Positions 1 to 7,532 are shown, counted from the first letter of the stretch. The stretch: DNA of 32,179 nucleotides from an uncultured delta proteobacterium (GCA_903922175.1 CAIXSY010000165.1:1-32179), one strand, 5' to 3'. Notes: a model not told the origin generated them from the sequence alone. Numbers and translations: made by a program.

Positions 1-78
1 CAATTCACTTGAAAAACTGACCGCGACGGCCTCTGCTGCCGTCTGTTTCGTCCCGTCGCGGGTGATTTTATTAATTTC

Positions 79-684
79 TTGCCTATTTTCACCTCAAGGA
101 AAGTAGCTTTTCGAAAACAGGGTCTTTCCGGACAGGCTCTATTTAAAGGGGAGATATTCGACGTTTACCAATGGAAGCAGCAGCTTTTTGACGGCAGTTT
201 CGCAACTTTCGAGCGGCTGCGCCGTCCGGATACCGTCGTTGTGTTTCCGGTGCTTGATGACGGAAGAATTATGCTTCTTAACCAGGAGCAGCCGGGAAGG
301 CCGCCTTTTATCAGTGCGGCAGGTGGACGTGTTGAGGAGGGAGAGGATTTCCTGAGTGCGATGAAGCGAGAGCTTCTTGAAGAAACGGGGTATTCGGCCG
401 ATGAGTTCGTTCTTTGGGACGCGCAGCAGCCGACGAGCAAGATTGACTGGGCCGTGATGACCTTCGTTGCCAAAGGCCTGCACCAGACAGCGACCCCCAA
501 TCTTGATCCTGGCGAAAAGATCTCGCTGAAGATGGTGACCTTTGATGAATTGCTTGGTCTGGCTGATGACGAAAGATTCTCGGAACGTGAGATTGTTATT
601 AAGCTCCTAAGCGCCAGACACTCTTTGGAGAAGTTGGCTGAGCTGAGGCGAATATTTGCACCTAGTACACTGTCAACTAAATAA
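79..684 (+). CDS. Nudix hydrolase (ADP-ribose pyrophosphatase-like)
   Basis: A 201-residue protein with a perfect Nudix signature (G-x5-E-x7-R-E-U-x-E-E-x-G-U) at about residues 83-105, including the RELLEETG core that binds the catalytic metal. The stretch before it (FKGEIFDVY ... DTVVVFPVLDDGRIML) matches the N-terminal sheet of ADP-ribose/nucleoside-diphosphate-sugar pyrophosphatases. Such enzymes cleave nucleoside diphosphates linked to another moiety in the cytoplasm; the exact substrate cannot be read from sequence. The start is uncertain. The only in-frame candidate after an upstream stop is a TTG at 79 without a clear ribosome binding site, and family alignment would allow a start roughly 15 residues later. 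The gene stands alone and converges on the minus-strand endonuclease IV gene. Confidence 0.85.
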   Translation: MPIFTSRKVAFRKQGLSGQALFKGEIFDVYQWKQQLFDGSFATFERLRRPDTVVVFPVLDDGRIMLLNQEQPGRPPFISAAGGRVEEGEDFLSAMKRELLEETGYSADEFVLWDAQQPTSKIDWAVMTFVAKGLHQTATPNLDPGEKISLKMVTFDELLGLADDERFSEREIVIKLLSARHSLEKLAELRRIFAPSTLSTK

Positions 685-845
685 TCTGACAATAGGGTCA
701 ATGTACTATATCGCCGAAGCCTCGTAGAACGCATGAAGTTGTGATAAATTATGCGGCGAAGGCGGATAGACCAAGGCAGAGTATTTCGGTTACAGAGTAC
801 TAGGTGAGGCTTCAAACCAAAAAAGATTTTTCAGGACTCGTGTGC

Positions 846-1697
846 TTACGCTGCGGCAAAGGCTTTGAGCTTTTCAACCTCAATCCGCGCGGTATCTTCG
901 TCCTTAAGCTGGGGAGTTTCGAGGATGAACGGGATGGTGCTCAGCTTTGGATGATTAACAAAGGCGGTGAGGGCCTCCTTACCAATTAAACCGTCGCCTA
1001 GGTTCTCATGGCGGTCTTTGCGGCTGCCGAGCTCAGTCTTGCTATCGTTAAGGTGAATAGACCAGATCTTGTCCAGGCCGAGTGCTGTGTCAATCTCGTT
1101 TACAACGTTGTTTAAATTCCCCCTGAGGTCGTAGCCGCTGGCCCACATATGCTGAGAATCCAGCCCGAAACCGAGACGAGATTTGGCTTCGACCTGAGCG
1201 TAGATCGCCGCCAGATCTTCAAATCGATCTCCAATTACCTTACCGGCACCGGCGGCGACTTCTAGTATGAGCTTTGCCTCACCTTTGGTGTTGTCAAGAA
1301 TCCAATTGATAGCTGACGCTGCGCGCGTAAAACCAACCTCTTCGTTTGGTTCATCTTTTAGACTGCCGACGTGAACGATCACCCCGGCACCGCCTAATCG
1401 CTGGTTTAGGTTGAGGTAGTGCAGGAGTGACATCTTGGAGAGGTGCTGCTGCTGTTCATTCGGCGAGGCGAGGTTAATCAGGTATATCGCGTGGAAAAAT
1501 ATTTTTTTGAGGCCCAAGTCCTTGGCCACGGAGAGAAAGGCGTCTTCGCTTCTTGGAGGGAACGCGGCGGCGTTCCAACGCTGCGGTGGAGAAGGGTGGA
1601 ATTGAATAGTGTTGACTTGCAGGCGTGCTGCATTGTGCGCGGCATTAACCATGCCTCCGCTCGAAGAGACGTGACAGCCTAAATATCTTTCTGGCAT
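846..1697 (-). CDS. nfo: Endonuclease IV (apurinic/apyrimidinic endonuclease, AP endonuclease family 2)
   Basis: A 283-residue TIM-barrel AP endonuclease that nicks DNA 5' of abasic sites in base excision repair. Family motifs occur in the expected order: LGCHVSSSGG near the N-terminus, FHAIYLINLASP, the metal-ligand Glu in LILEVAAGAG, GLDSQHMWASGYD, HLNDSK, DRHENLGDG and the final LETP. These supply the three-zinc-site His, Asp and Glu ligands. I chose the ATG at 1697 (MPERYLG) rather than a TTG 36 nt upstream, because known members begin only a few residues before the GxHVS motif and an AGGGC stretch lies just before this ATG. Length matches the family (about 280 residues). It is transcribed on the minus strand, apparently alone. 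Confidence 0.95.
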   Translation of the reverse strand: MPERYLGCHVSSSGGMVNAAHNAARLQVNTIQFHPSPPQRWNAAAFPPRSEDAFLSVAKDLGLKKIFFHAIYLINLASPNEQQQHLSKMSLLHYLNLNQRLGGAGVIVHVGSLKDEPNEEVGFTRAASAINWILDNTKGEAKLILEVAAGAGKVIGDRFEDLAAIYAQVEAKSRLGFGLDSQHMWASGYDLRGNLNNVVNEIDTALGLDKIWSIHLNDSKTELGSRKDRHENLGDGLIGKEALTAFVNHPKLSTIPFILETPQLKDEDTARIEVEKLKAFAAA

Positions 1698-1881
1698 GTG
1701 CCCTAACGTATCGAATGCTGTAGGAAAAGACAAATGAGCGGCACAACGCCGTAACTATATGTAATCTCTCATTTAAGTTTCGTCTTTCGCTTCTATGAGA
1801 TTGATTGTTAAGATCCTTGTTGTCGATGCAAGAACTTGAAGTGTCGGCAGTAGTACATACACTGAACTATTTGGAGAGAAT

Positions 1882-2217
1882 ATGAAGAAGATTGGTTTAG
1901 TTTTGGCGCTTTTGGCTGTTATCACGTTAACCGGATGTGCAGGCATGGGTACCGCTGCGCAACACACCCCTGGATTCCTCTTTAGTGAGGCCAAGGTTCC
2001 GGCTTGGGATCTGACTGTGCAGACCAGCACCGATGCCTCGACTCGCAGCGGTTCTGCAGTGTGCAAGTCGATTCTCGGTCTTGTTGCCATGGGCGACTGC
2101 TCAATTGAAGCTGCCAAGAAGGCTGGTGGCATCACGAAGGTTAACAACGCTGAATTCGAACTCAAGAACATCCTTGGCGTCTACGCGGAGTACACCACCC
2201 GCGTGTATGGTCAATAG
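1882..2217 (+). CDS. TRL-like family lipoprotein
   Basis: A 111-residue protein with a lipoprotein signal peptide (MKKIGLVLALLAVITLTGC, lipobox LTGC, acylated Cys at residue 19). The mature part has the TRL-like family pattern: a Cys followed by SILGLVAMGDCSIEAAKKAGG, then ITKVNN and NILGVYAEYTTRVYGQ. TRL-like (tRNA-associated locus) proteins are small envelope proteins of unknown function; despite the name no tRNA gene lies nearby. The ATG is preceded by GGAGA at good spacing. A strong hairpin terminator follows the stop within 10 nt, so this looks like a monocistronic unit. A second, more divergent protein of similar pattern is at 10159-10599. Confidence 0.85.
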   Translation: MKKIGLVLALLAVITLTGCAGMGTAAQHTPGFLFSEAKVPAWDLTVQTSTDASTRSGSAVCKSILGLVAMGDCSIEAAKKAGGITKVNNAEFELKNILGVYAEYTTRVYGQ

Positions 2218-2226
2218 TCTGCTCTC

Positions 2227-2249
2227 GGGCCGGGGGTTCCCCCCGGCCC
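2227..2249 (+). terminator. Rho-independent-type terminator after the TRL-like gene
   Basis: A perfect 10-bp GC stem (GGGCCGGGGG / CCCCCGGCCC) with a 3-nt TTC loop, starting 10 nt after the stop codon of the TRL-like gene. The tail is pyrimidine-rich rather than a clean T run. Confidence 0.75.
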
Positions 2250-2279
2250 AGCTCTTACTCCCTCTTCTCTCTTCCAGCC

Positions 2280-2603
2280 GCCTCCAAGCGTATCACTCCT
2301 TCTGAAATGCGCTTGATCACAGGAGCGAAATCGACTTCGTGATTTTTGCAGCGGTAGCACCTCATCCAAAAGCTCTATTTGAGAAATAGCTGTAAGCTTT
2401 GGCTGCAGGGCGGTGCTGGTTATCCTGCCTGGTGGAAGCTCTTTAAGGGCGCGCAGGATGAAACGTAGTGCACTATAGCAGCAGTAGGAGATGTGGATCG
2501 GATCTCCTTTGGGGAATAGCCTCTTTAGCTCAGCGGCGAAGGATTACAATGCATTACCTTCGTTCCTTCCATCATTCGCGTTAAAAATAAAATCGTAGAA
2601 GTA
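2280..2603 (-). pseudogene. Decayed gene fragment, possibly the C-terminal part of a type 1 periplasmic binding protein
   Basis: On the minus strand one frame stays open for roughly 110 codons from 2543 down to the TRL terminator, with protein-like composition (for example AELKRLFPKGDPIHISYCCY, ALRFILRALKELPPGRITST). It has no start codon. The same frame continues upstream through one in-frame TAA (2544-2546) into NANDGRNEGNAL and then reaches another stop. The pattern of an aromatic/Ala helix followed by a PPG-I-T-x-x-x-L segment resembles the C-terminal lobe of ABC-type leucine/urea/branched-chain substrate-binding proteins, but that assignment is weak. The lack of a start and the internal stop indicate a pseudogene rather than a functional gene. 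Confidence 0.35.
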
Positions 2604-2628
2604 TCATTGGATTATAGTGAACATTCTT

Positions 2629-2803
2629 AATTACTCATTAAGTGTGGGTAGATCCTATCCTAGTCTTGGTTGTGGTCCTGGTCCTAAATCCTGGTCATTG
2701 TCCATTGATCAACGATTTCGGCCAAGAACACGACAATGATTTAGGACCAGAACCAAGACCAGGACTAGGATCAAGTTTTTTTGCCCCGGGTTATTGAGCA
2801 GTT
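2629..2803. mobile_element. Palindromic MITE-like element, copy 1
   Basis: About 175 bp forming a long imperfect inverted repeat: the left arm (2651-2702) and right arm (2732-2772) are near-complementary, built from a degenerate GGTCCT-type unit, around a 29-nt centre. A second copy lies at 28087-28263 with the same arms and the same outer ends (GGTTATTG..CAGTT on the right; AATT..C.A.TAA...GGG.AGATC on the left). An 8-bp direct repeat CATTCTTA flanks this copy (2622-2629 and 2806-2813), consistent with a target duplication. No coding sequence is inside. Confidence 0.6.
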
Positions 2804-2880
2804 GCCATTCTTACGCCCTAAGTCACGAGTAGGAGAGTTGACTTGAACATGGAGAAGAATGCAGAGTAGGGCTACAACCT

Positions 2881-3735
2881 ATGAATATATATCGTCTTGC
2901 GACAGCTCTCTTCTTTTTCAGTGCCTCGTTACAGGCGCTGGCCTGTCCCTCCATCGGCGGAATTCCTGACTTTAATTGTGATGGGAAGCTGCAAGTTGTT
3001 GTTATGGGCGATAGCCTTGCGTATGGCATCGGCGACACGGCTCATGGCAATCGTGGTGGCTATGTGCTGCGTGCTGCGGCAGCCATGCATGCGTTAACGT
3101 TTATTAATCTCGGCCAGCCGGGGTTGTTCTCGCAGCAGCTGGTTGGACAGCTCACCGATACCTTCACCAAGGGGAAGACCCCGCAGATGAAAACCGCGTT
3201 GCGTGGGGCTGACATCGTCTTTCTTGATCTGGGAAGAAATGATCGCTGGTTGTTCGGTGAGCCGATAGCCACGTACCGTAATTTGAAACGTGCAGCGACC
3301 CTTATTAAGAGAGAGGTCACGAAACTCGAGGGGGTGCCGCCGCTCGTGGTGACAACGGTATTGATGCTTCCTAATCGTGGCGCGCAGGCGCCGTGGGTTA
3401 GTGTGCTTAACGACTATATCCTGCGGGGTAGCACGGCGGGCGATCCGGCAGATCTGCGATTTGATCAGGTGAGTAAGTATCTACTTTCAGCCGATCGGAT
3501 TCACCCGACTTCGGTTGGTTACGTGCAGATGGCCAAGGTGTTTGTGACCTATATCAAGAAAACGCTGCCACCACGTATGCGAACACTACGCCCGGATACT
3601 GACGCGGATGGACTTCCTGATATACTTGAGACGGAAAAATACGGCACCTCGCCATTACTCGCTGATACCGATAGTGACGGGCATAGCGATGGCGAAGAGG
3701 TGCTTGTTCTGGGGACTGATCCGTTGGTGCCGTAG
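2881..3735 (+). CDS. Secreted SGNH/GDSL hydrolase with C-terminal thrombospondin type 3-like calcium repeats
   Basis: A 284-residue protein with an N-terminal Sec signal (about residues 1-21). The SGNH blocks are visible: block I VVMGDSLAYG with nucleophile Ser45, block III GRND with Asn120, and block V ADRIHPT with Asp205 and His208. Family members are esterases, lipases or acylhydrolases; the substrate is not predictable. Residues about 239-270 form Asp-rich TSP3-type repeats (DTDADGLPD and DTDSDGHSD), and a short related NCDG motif sits near residue 32, suggesting calcium binding outside the cytoplasm. The ATG at 2881 has only a weak upstream purine stretch. Upstream is the palindromic element and downstream a structured repeat, so it is probably monocistronic. 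Confidence 0.88.
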   Translation: MNIYRLATALFFFSASLQALACPSIGGIPDFNCDGKLQVVVMGDSLAYGIGDTAHGNRGGYVLRAAAAMHALTFINLGQPGLFSQQLVGQLTDTFTKGKTPQMKTALRGADIVFLDLGRNDRWLFGEPIATYRNLKRAATLIKREVTKLEGVPPLVVTTVLMLPNRGAQAPWVSVLNDYILRGSTAGDPADLRFDQVSKYLLSADRIHPTSVGYVQMAKVFVTYIKKTLPPRMRTLRPDTDADGLPDILETEKYGTSPLLADTDSDGHSDGEEVLVLGTDPLVP

Positions 3736-3787
3736 ATTCTCCCCCAAATTAATTCTTCCACTTTTGCCGATCTTTTTAGCCGCCGTC

Positions 3788-3919
3788 TCCGTCTCTCGCC
3801 GCAAGGTGTTTCACCAACCTCCAGACCTCGGCTCGGCGAGAGCCGAGACGGGAGCAATCTGCGATCAGTTTTCAGCTGGCTGCATCAGCTGCGGCTTCTG
3901 CCGCAGCCAACGGCCTTGG
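3788..3919 (+). repeat. Dispersed structured repeat (family R1), copy A
   Basis: The first 68 bp are identical to 32041-32108, and similarity continues with changes to CGGCCTTGG. It contains several nested hairpins: GGTG-TTT-CACC, CTCGGCTC-GGCGA-GAGCCGAG, and at the end GCTGCGGC-TTCT-GCCGCAGC. A partial, reverse-oriented relative lies at 29974-30026. It occupies the space after the SGNH hydrolase gene and holds no open frame. Confidence 0.75.
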
Positions 3920-3964
3920 CAGTACTTCTGATGAGGCAATAGACGCTAGCTGCCAGAACGTCAG

Positions 3965-5422
3965 CTAACTTTTCGGCACAGCCTGAAACAGATACGGAAT
4001 CAGAAAATACATGCTCAGGTGCATTGAATAAAAGTAGCGCCAATCCGGGGCAAGCGCGACGGCCACAAAGCATGGTAGTTGAATCAGCACCAGTATGGAA
4101 GCAGAGAGCATGCCGTGGTCACCGCGGACGCCTTTCCACAATGCGGCGCAGAGAACAAGAAAGGGGAGCCATAAATTCCACACCAAAAGCCGAAGTGGCG
4201 TGCTGACACTCTGCCAGACGAATGCCCCCAAATACCCGTGCAACGTATCGCTGAGTGGGGTGGACTTAAGCCCCAGCGCGTTTCGCACACCGACGGTCCA
4301 CTCATCGTCACTCTCCATCTCACTGGTAAAGATGAAGCCGCGGCTAAAGAGCACCGATCTGAGATAGCATAGCCGTTCGGCAAGCAGCGCACGGGGGTTT
4401 GACCAGGCAAGTTTTTTGAAGGCGCTCATAAAGAGGGCGTACGCTGGCTCATTAGCGAGTGGCGCCCCGGTGACGTTGACATCGTGGACCCACTCGTTGC
4501 CATCAACGCAGCTAAATTGCTCGCGGACCATTTGAAGTGGCAGGATATCTTCAACCACCTTGCGCTCGTTAGCCGAGAGAACGTCGAGGTTGGTGTTGCT
4601 ATCTGCCAGGAGTGCGCCCATGAACTGCAGATACTGGCCTCGTCGTGGTACGGTGATGTCCATATTTACCTTAAGAGCCGAGGCGATTGGTCCTCGTACG
4701 AGAAGGCAAAGGATGACAGCCGTGGTGCCAAGAAGAGCGGCGTGCCGGCCGGTTAGAACGCGAGACCACCACAACGCCAGTGGTACTAAGGGGATGAGCA
4801 CCACTCCATTATGGCGTACCTGACCGGTAAAACCCAAGAGCAGCGAAAGCCCAAAGAGCGCCCACAGATTTTTTATGCGCCACCCCTGGCGATCACCAGC
4901 GAGCGCAAGCAGTGCCCAAAAGACAACGAGTAGGGAGAAAGGAACGTCCTTCCATATTGTCGTGCTCATAATCCCCACCGCGGGTGATAGGGCGAAAAAC
5001 GCTATCGCTAGCCACACAATAGGGCGATACAGATTGTGCCGCAGGGCGAGCGAGAAGAAAAAGGCCCCGAGGGCGGCGCTGCTCAGCAGCTGAAAAGTCA
5101 ACACTGCTCCGGGGGTGCCAAAGAGCGAACGAAATACACCAAGATACAGCGTGTAGATGTAGGGGTGCAGATTGGAAAACTCGCCGTTTTGGAGCTGCTC
5201 CCATGAGCGGAACGAATCTTGCGTAAAGACACCGGGCCAATAGGCGAGGGTCCATGGAGAGAGCGTGATTGTGAAGAGAATGAAGAGGCTGACGAAGGAG
5301 GTAGGTGTTGCACCTTGGTCGACGGGTCGATTCTTGGGATCAGTGCAAATTTTTTCGCTCATATCGGTGTTATAACGCGAATGATGGATGGAGGAGAAGG
5401 TGTTTATACTGGGTGTAGGCAC
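3965..5422 (-). CDS. Multi-pass membrane protein, GT-C glycosyltransferase-like
   Basis: A 485-residue integral membrane protein with roughly ten hydrophobic segments and a hydrophilic loop of about 110 residues in the second half (CVDGNEWVHDV ... TSEMESDDEW). The first periplasmic loop (WPGVFTQDSFRSWEQLQNG then LHPYIYTLYLG) has the Asp-containing, HP-containing look of ArnT/PMT-type and DUF6020-like GT-C glycosyltransferases, which use polyprenyl-phosphate sugar donors. This is a fold-level inference; I do not recognise a specific family. The predicted GTG start at 5422 has a GAGG-like site a few bases upstream. An ATG at 5362 (MSEKICTD) is an alternative with no visible ribosome binding site. 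It is separated from neighbours on both sides and overlaps no other supported gene. Confidence 0.75.
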   Translation of the reverse strand: MPTPSINTFSSIHHSRYNTDMSEKICTDPKNRPVDQGATPTSFVSLFILFTITLSPWTLAYWPGVFTQDSFRSWEQLQNGEFSNLHPYIYTLYLGVFRSLFGTPGAVLTFQLLSSAALGAFFFSLALRHNLYRPIVWLAIAFFALSPAVGIMSTTIWKDVPFSLLVVFWALLALAGDRQGWRIKNLWALFGLSLLLGFTGQVRHNGVVLIPLVPLALWWSRVLTGRHAALLGTTAVILCLLVRGPIASALKVNMDITVPRRGQYLQFMGALLADSNTNLDVLSANERKVVEDILPLQMVREQFSCVDGNEWVHDVNVTGAPLANEPAYALFMSAFKKLAWSNPRALLAERLCYLRSVLFSRGFIFTSEMESDDEWTVGVRNALGLKSTPLSDTLHGYLGAFVWQSVSTPLRLLVWNLWLPFLVLCAALWKGVRGDHGMLSASILVLIQLPCFVAVALAPDWRYFYSMHLSMYFLIPYLFQAVPKS

Positions 5423-5487
5423 GCCGCCTCTACGTCTGCATAGCCTCCGCGCGCTTCCAAAAAAAATAACAAGAAAAAATTGTAAAC

Positions 5488-5501
5488 ATGATCCAGATCA
5501 T
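5488..5501. promoter_or_regulatory. FNR/Crp-type palindromic operator upstream of the ferritin-like gene
   Basis: The sequence TGATccagATCA is a perfect dyad with the 4-nt spacing of FNR/Dnr-type sites (consensus TTGAT-N4-ATCAA; the outermost T and A differ). It lies about 146 bp before the ferritin-like start at 5647. A Crp/Fnr-family regulator is encoded at 7533-8330, which makes local regulation possible but unproven. Confidence 0.4.
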
Positions 5502-5646
5502 ATCACTCAACTATCCAGTTATGGGAAAAAGACAGAGTTAAAACTACTTATTAGTGCATGCTTGGCTGTTATTCAGGCATGAGGAGTGTTCGCAGTTACT
5601 AAGAGCAGTACAACTTATTAAATAGTATTAGCCCGGAGGATCGATC

Positions 5647-6186
5647 ATGCTCCTGAAAGAGCTAGTGGAAAAATTGAATGAGGCACTCAACCGTGAGATA
5701 GCAACTACCATTCGAAATATACTCGAGCAGGCTGTGGTAGTCGGAGCTGATCAAGATGTCATCCGTTCAATCTACAGACATCGAGTGTCGCTAGGGATGG
5801 GTCGAGCACAGTTTCTAGCCGACCTAATCATTGATTTATTCGGTGTGCCGGTAATAAAGACGGACTTTGCTCTTCCCCCTCCTAGTGCGCAGGCCCAAGT
5901 TAAGACCTGCCTAAAGGAGATGCTGGAGAGAGACTGTCGCCAAGAGCACAACGAGGCAAAAGAGTATGCCCAGCTTGGTGGTGCGGCACTAGCGGGCGGG
6001 ATGTTAGAGGTCGCCTCCGCCATGAGGCAATTCGCGCATGACCGGAGAGAGCAGGGAGGTAAGCTTCGACGTATTATCGATTTCCCCGAGCTACTAGCGG
6101 ACAAGCCGCTGCAGCTTATTGTGAACCGTAAATCTTTCGAAACTACGACTGCTGTTAAGTCCAAGAGGCAGGGCCGCTTGAGTTAA
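5647..6186 (+). CDS. Ferritin-like domain protein with degenerate metal-ligand positions
   Basis: A 179-residue, largely helical protein. The pattern of four helices (LNEALNREIATTIRNILEQA; GMGRAQFLADLIIDLFG; a Glu-rich third helix containing RDCRQEHNEAKEYAQL; and MRQFAHDRREQGGKLRRII) resembles bacterioferritin/ferritin-like four-helix bundles, which store iron or oxidise ferrous iron. The usual E-x-x-H metal motif of the second helix is replaced by SLGMGRAQ, and that of the fourth helix is not seen. The di-iron centre may therefore be incomplete or built from other residues. The start is well supported by GGAGG 8 nt before the ATG. A basic C-terminal tail (KSKRQGRLS) follows the domain. An FNR-like dyad lies upstream and the PH-domain gene follows after 82 nt. 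Confidence 0.65.
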   Translation: MLLKELVEKLNEALNREIATTIRNILEQAVVVGADQDVIRSIYRHRVSLGMGRAQFLADLIIDLFGVPVIKTDFALPPPSAQAQVKTCLKEMLERDCRQEHNEAKEYAQLGGAALAGGMLEVASAMRQFAHDRREQGGKLRRIIDFPELLADKPLQLIVNRKSFETTTAVKSKRQGRLS

Positions 6187-6268
6187 TCGCAGCAGTGATC
6201 GCGTTGTCTCTGAGAGACATTTAGGTCGGGCTTAGTTAACAAAAAAGAGCGCGAGAAGATACATTCTA

Positions 6269-6739
6269 ATGGAAACCACAATGCAGGCGAAAAAATCGCA
6301 GCGGCGAGTTATTTTTTGGGCAATTACAGCCTGCGTGCTATTTAATGCGCTCGGCTGCCCAGTTAGCTCCGCCGCGGTCCCACTTGGATCCTTTGATTTT
6401 GCAATTCCACTAGTTTATTGTGGCGCAAAGCTCCTTGTCTTTGGCCTATTATTGTTCCTGGCTTGGTATGCCGCACGCACTACCTATCGTATCGACGGAG
6501 GTGAGGTCATACGCAGCTCTGGGGGCTCCCTTTCGAAACAGATAAGTGTTTCGGTTGACCGAATCGAAAGTATCGAAATTAATAGAGGTGCAGAGAAATA
6601 TCTTCTTGGAATAGCTGATCTTGAAATCTACAGTAGCGGTGGAATCTTGCCAGATCTGACTCTGCACAGTCTCACCTATGCCGATGCGCGCCGCTTATCT
6701 AAGCGGATCTGCCATCTCAATCGGAAGTGCCTAATATAG
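6269..6739 (+). CDS. Membrane protein with bacterial PH domain (bPH2/YdbS-like)
   Basis: A 156-residue protein with two hydrophobic segments (about residues 13-35 and 45-67), followed by a compact beta-rich domain. In that domain TTYRIDGGEVIRSSGGSLSK, the VDRIESIEINRG strand pair, and GIADLEIYSSGG ending in a helix DARRLSKRI follow the bPH2 pattern (YRID...I....G...K....I....I..I...). Such proteins are small membrane proteins of poorly known function. The ATG at 6269 follows a GAGAAG purine stretch. It lies just downstream of the ferritin-like gene and may be cotranscribed with it. The IS91-type remnant begins right after its stop. Confidence 0.75.
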   Translation: METTMQAKKSQRRVIFWAITACVLFNALGCPVSSAAVPLGSFDFAIPLVYCGAKLLVFGLLLFLAWYAARTTYRIDGGEVIRSSGGSLSKQISVSVDRIESIEINRGAEKYLLGIADLEIYSSGGILPDLTLHSLTYADARRLSKRICHLNRKCLI

Positions 6740-6754
6740 ATCGAGTTCAGCGCT

Positions 6755-7087
6755 GCTCGGAAAATACTCAATCCCACTGGAGCAGCCCGTGTATATTGTG
6801 ACTGCTGTAAACATTCCATTTTTGTAGCGTATTCGTGCAAAGGCATAAATCTCTGTCCCTCCTGTGCTGCCAAAAGAGCCGTGAGGTTTGCCGCCTGCCC
6901 TGAGCGATGAGCGCCAGCGACAAGTCGAAGGGAACACCTCTATGAGGAGGTCCTTGAAGAGGTAGAGCACCTGCACATAGTAGGCAGTGTGCCGAAACGG
7001 CTGCGCGGTTTTTATCTGCGCGAGCGGCGCAATCTGGACATTCTTTTTGATGCGCCGTTGGGCAGCATCGGTAACTCACCACCATGA
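6755..7087 (+). pseudogene. Remnant of an IS91-type (zinc-finger) transposase
   Basis: One frame, open apart from a TGA at 6908-6910 and lacking a start, reads KILNPTGAARVYCDCCKHS then SCKGINLCPSCAAKRAV. This is the Cys-rich zinc-binding N-terminus typical of IS91-family transposases (C-x2-C-x-H ... SCKG..CPSC..R). After the internal stop the frame continues as EEVLEEVEHLHIVGSVPKRL and RGFYLRERRNLDILF, matching the next segment of the same family (usually ..PVPHRHYVFSIPKILR..). It then ends at a TGA at 7085, far short of the catalytic region. It is a truncated, decayed copy. Confidence 0.65.
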
Positions 7088-7193
7088 GCAAGATCATGCT
7101 TGATGATTCGAAATTTGGGCGTAGTGTCAACAGACGGTGAGACAGTCGATGTAAATCAGCCGCACTCACTCTTTAACTCTACTAAAGGAGTAT

Positions 7194-7331
7194 ATGTTAA
7201 ATTGTGAGACCTCATTTCTTGTATTAGCGGCTGCGTTTCTAGGGTACGGTGGACTAGCCAGTGAGTCAGCTTATTCAGCTGCAAGTGGCCACCAGCAACT
7301 TGGGCAGCTTCGATTTATAATCACAGATTAG
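7194..7331 (+). CDS. Putative small secreted or membrane protein (45 residues)
   Basis: A 45-codon frame that starts with ATG 3 nt after a near-ideal AAAGGAG Shine-Dalgarno. The product begins MLNCETSFLVLAAAFLGYGG and continues into a Ser/Ala/Gln-rich tail, so it has a short hydrophobic segment that could be a signal or membrane anchor. I recognise no family. The spacing is tighter than typical, and the surrounding region contains transposon debris, so it could be a decayed gene start. The 200 bp that follow, up to the Crp/Fnr gene, hold nothing else I can support. Confidence 0.35.
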   Translation: MLNCETSFLVLAAAFLGYGGLASESAYSAASGHQQLGQLRFIITD

Positions 7332-7532
7332 TTGTGTAATGCCTAATATAGGCGTCAACTACCTATGGAGCCCTCCTACGATGCGTATCTAACAGTCCTT
7401 ACGTCTTACATTTGCCTTCCTGGTTTGATAGCAGAAGCAAATTCCAGTGGTGACTTTTTTTCTCCACTCTTTTCCGGCATGTACGTCGGTTCATGCTGCT
7501 TTGTTTAAATAACTATTGAGTGATAAGTTCTT

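Noticed and set aside
706-813. Inverted GAAGCCTC / GAGGCTTC pair
   Set aside because: Only 8-9 bp arms about 85 bp apart, likely by chance.
165-815. A 216-codon minus-strand open frame
   Set aside because: Antisense to the Nudix gene that has a perfect catalytic box; composition is Ser/Arg-rich as in shadow frames.
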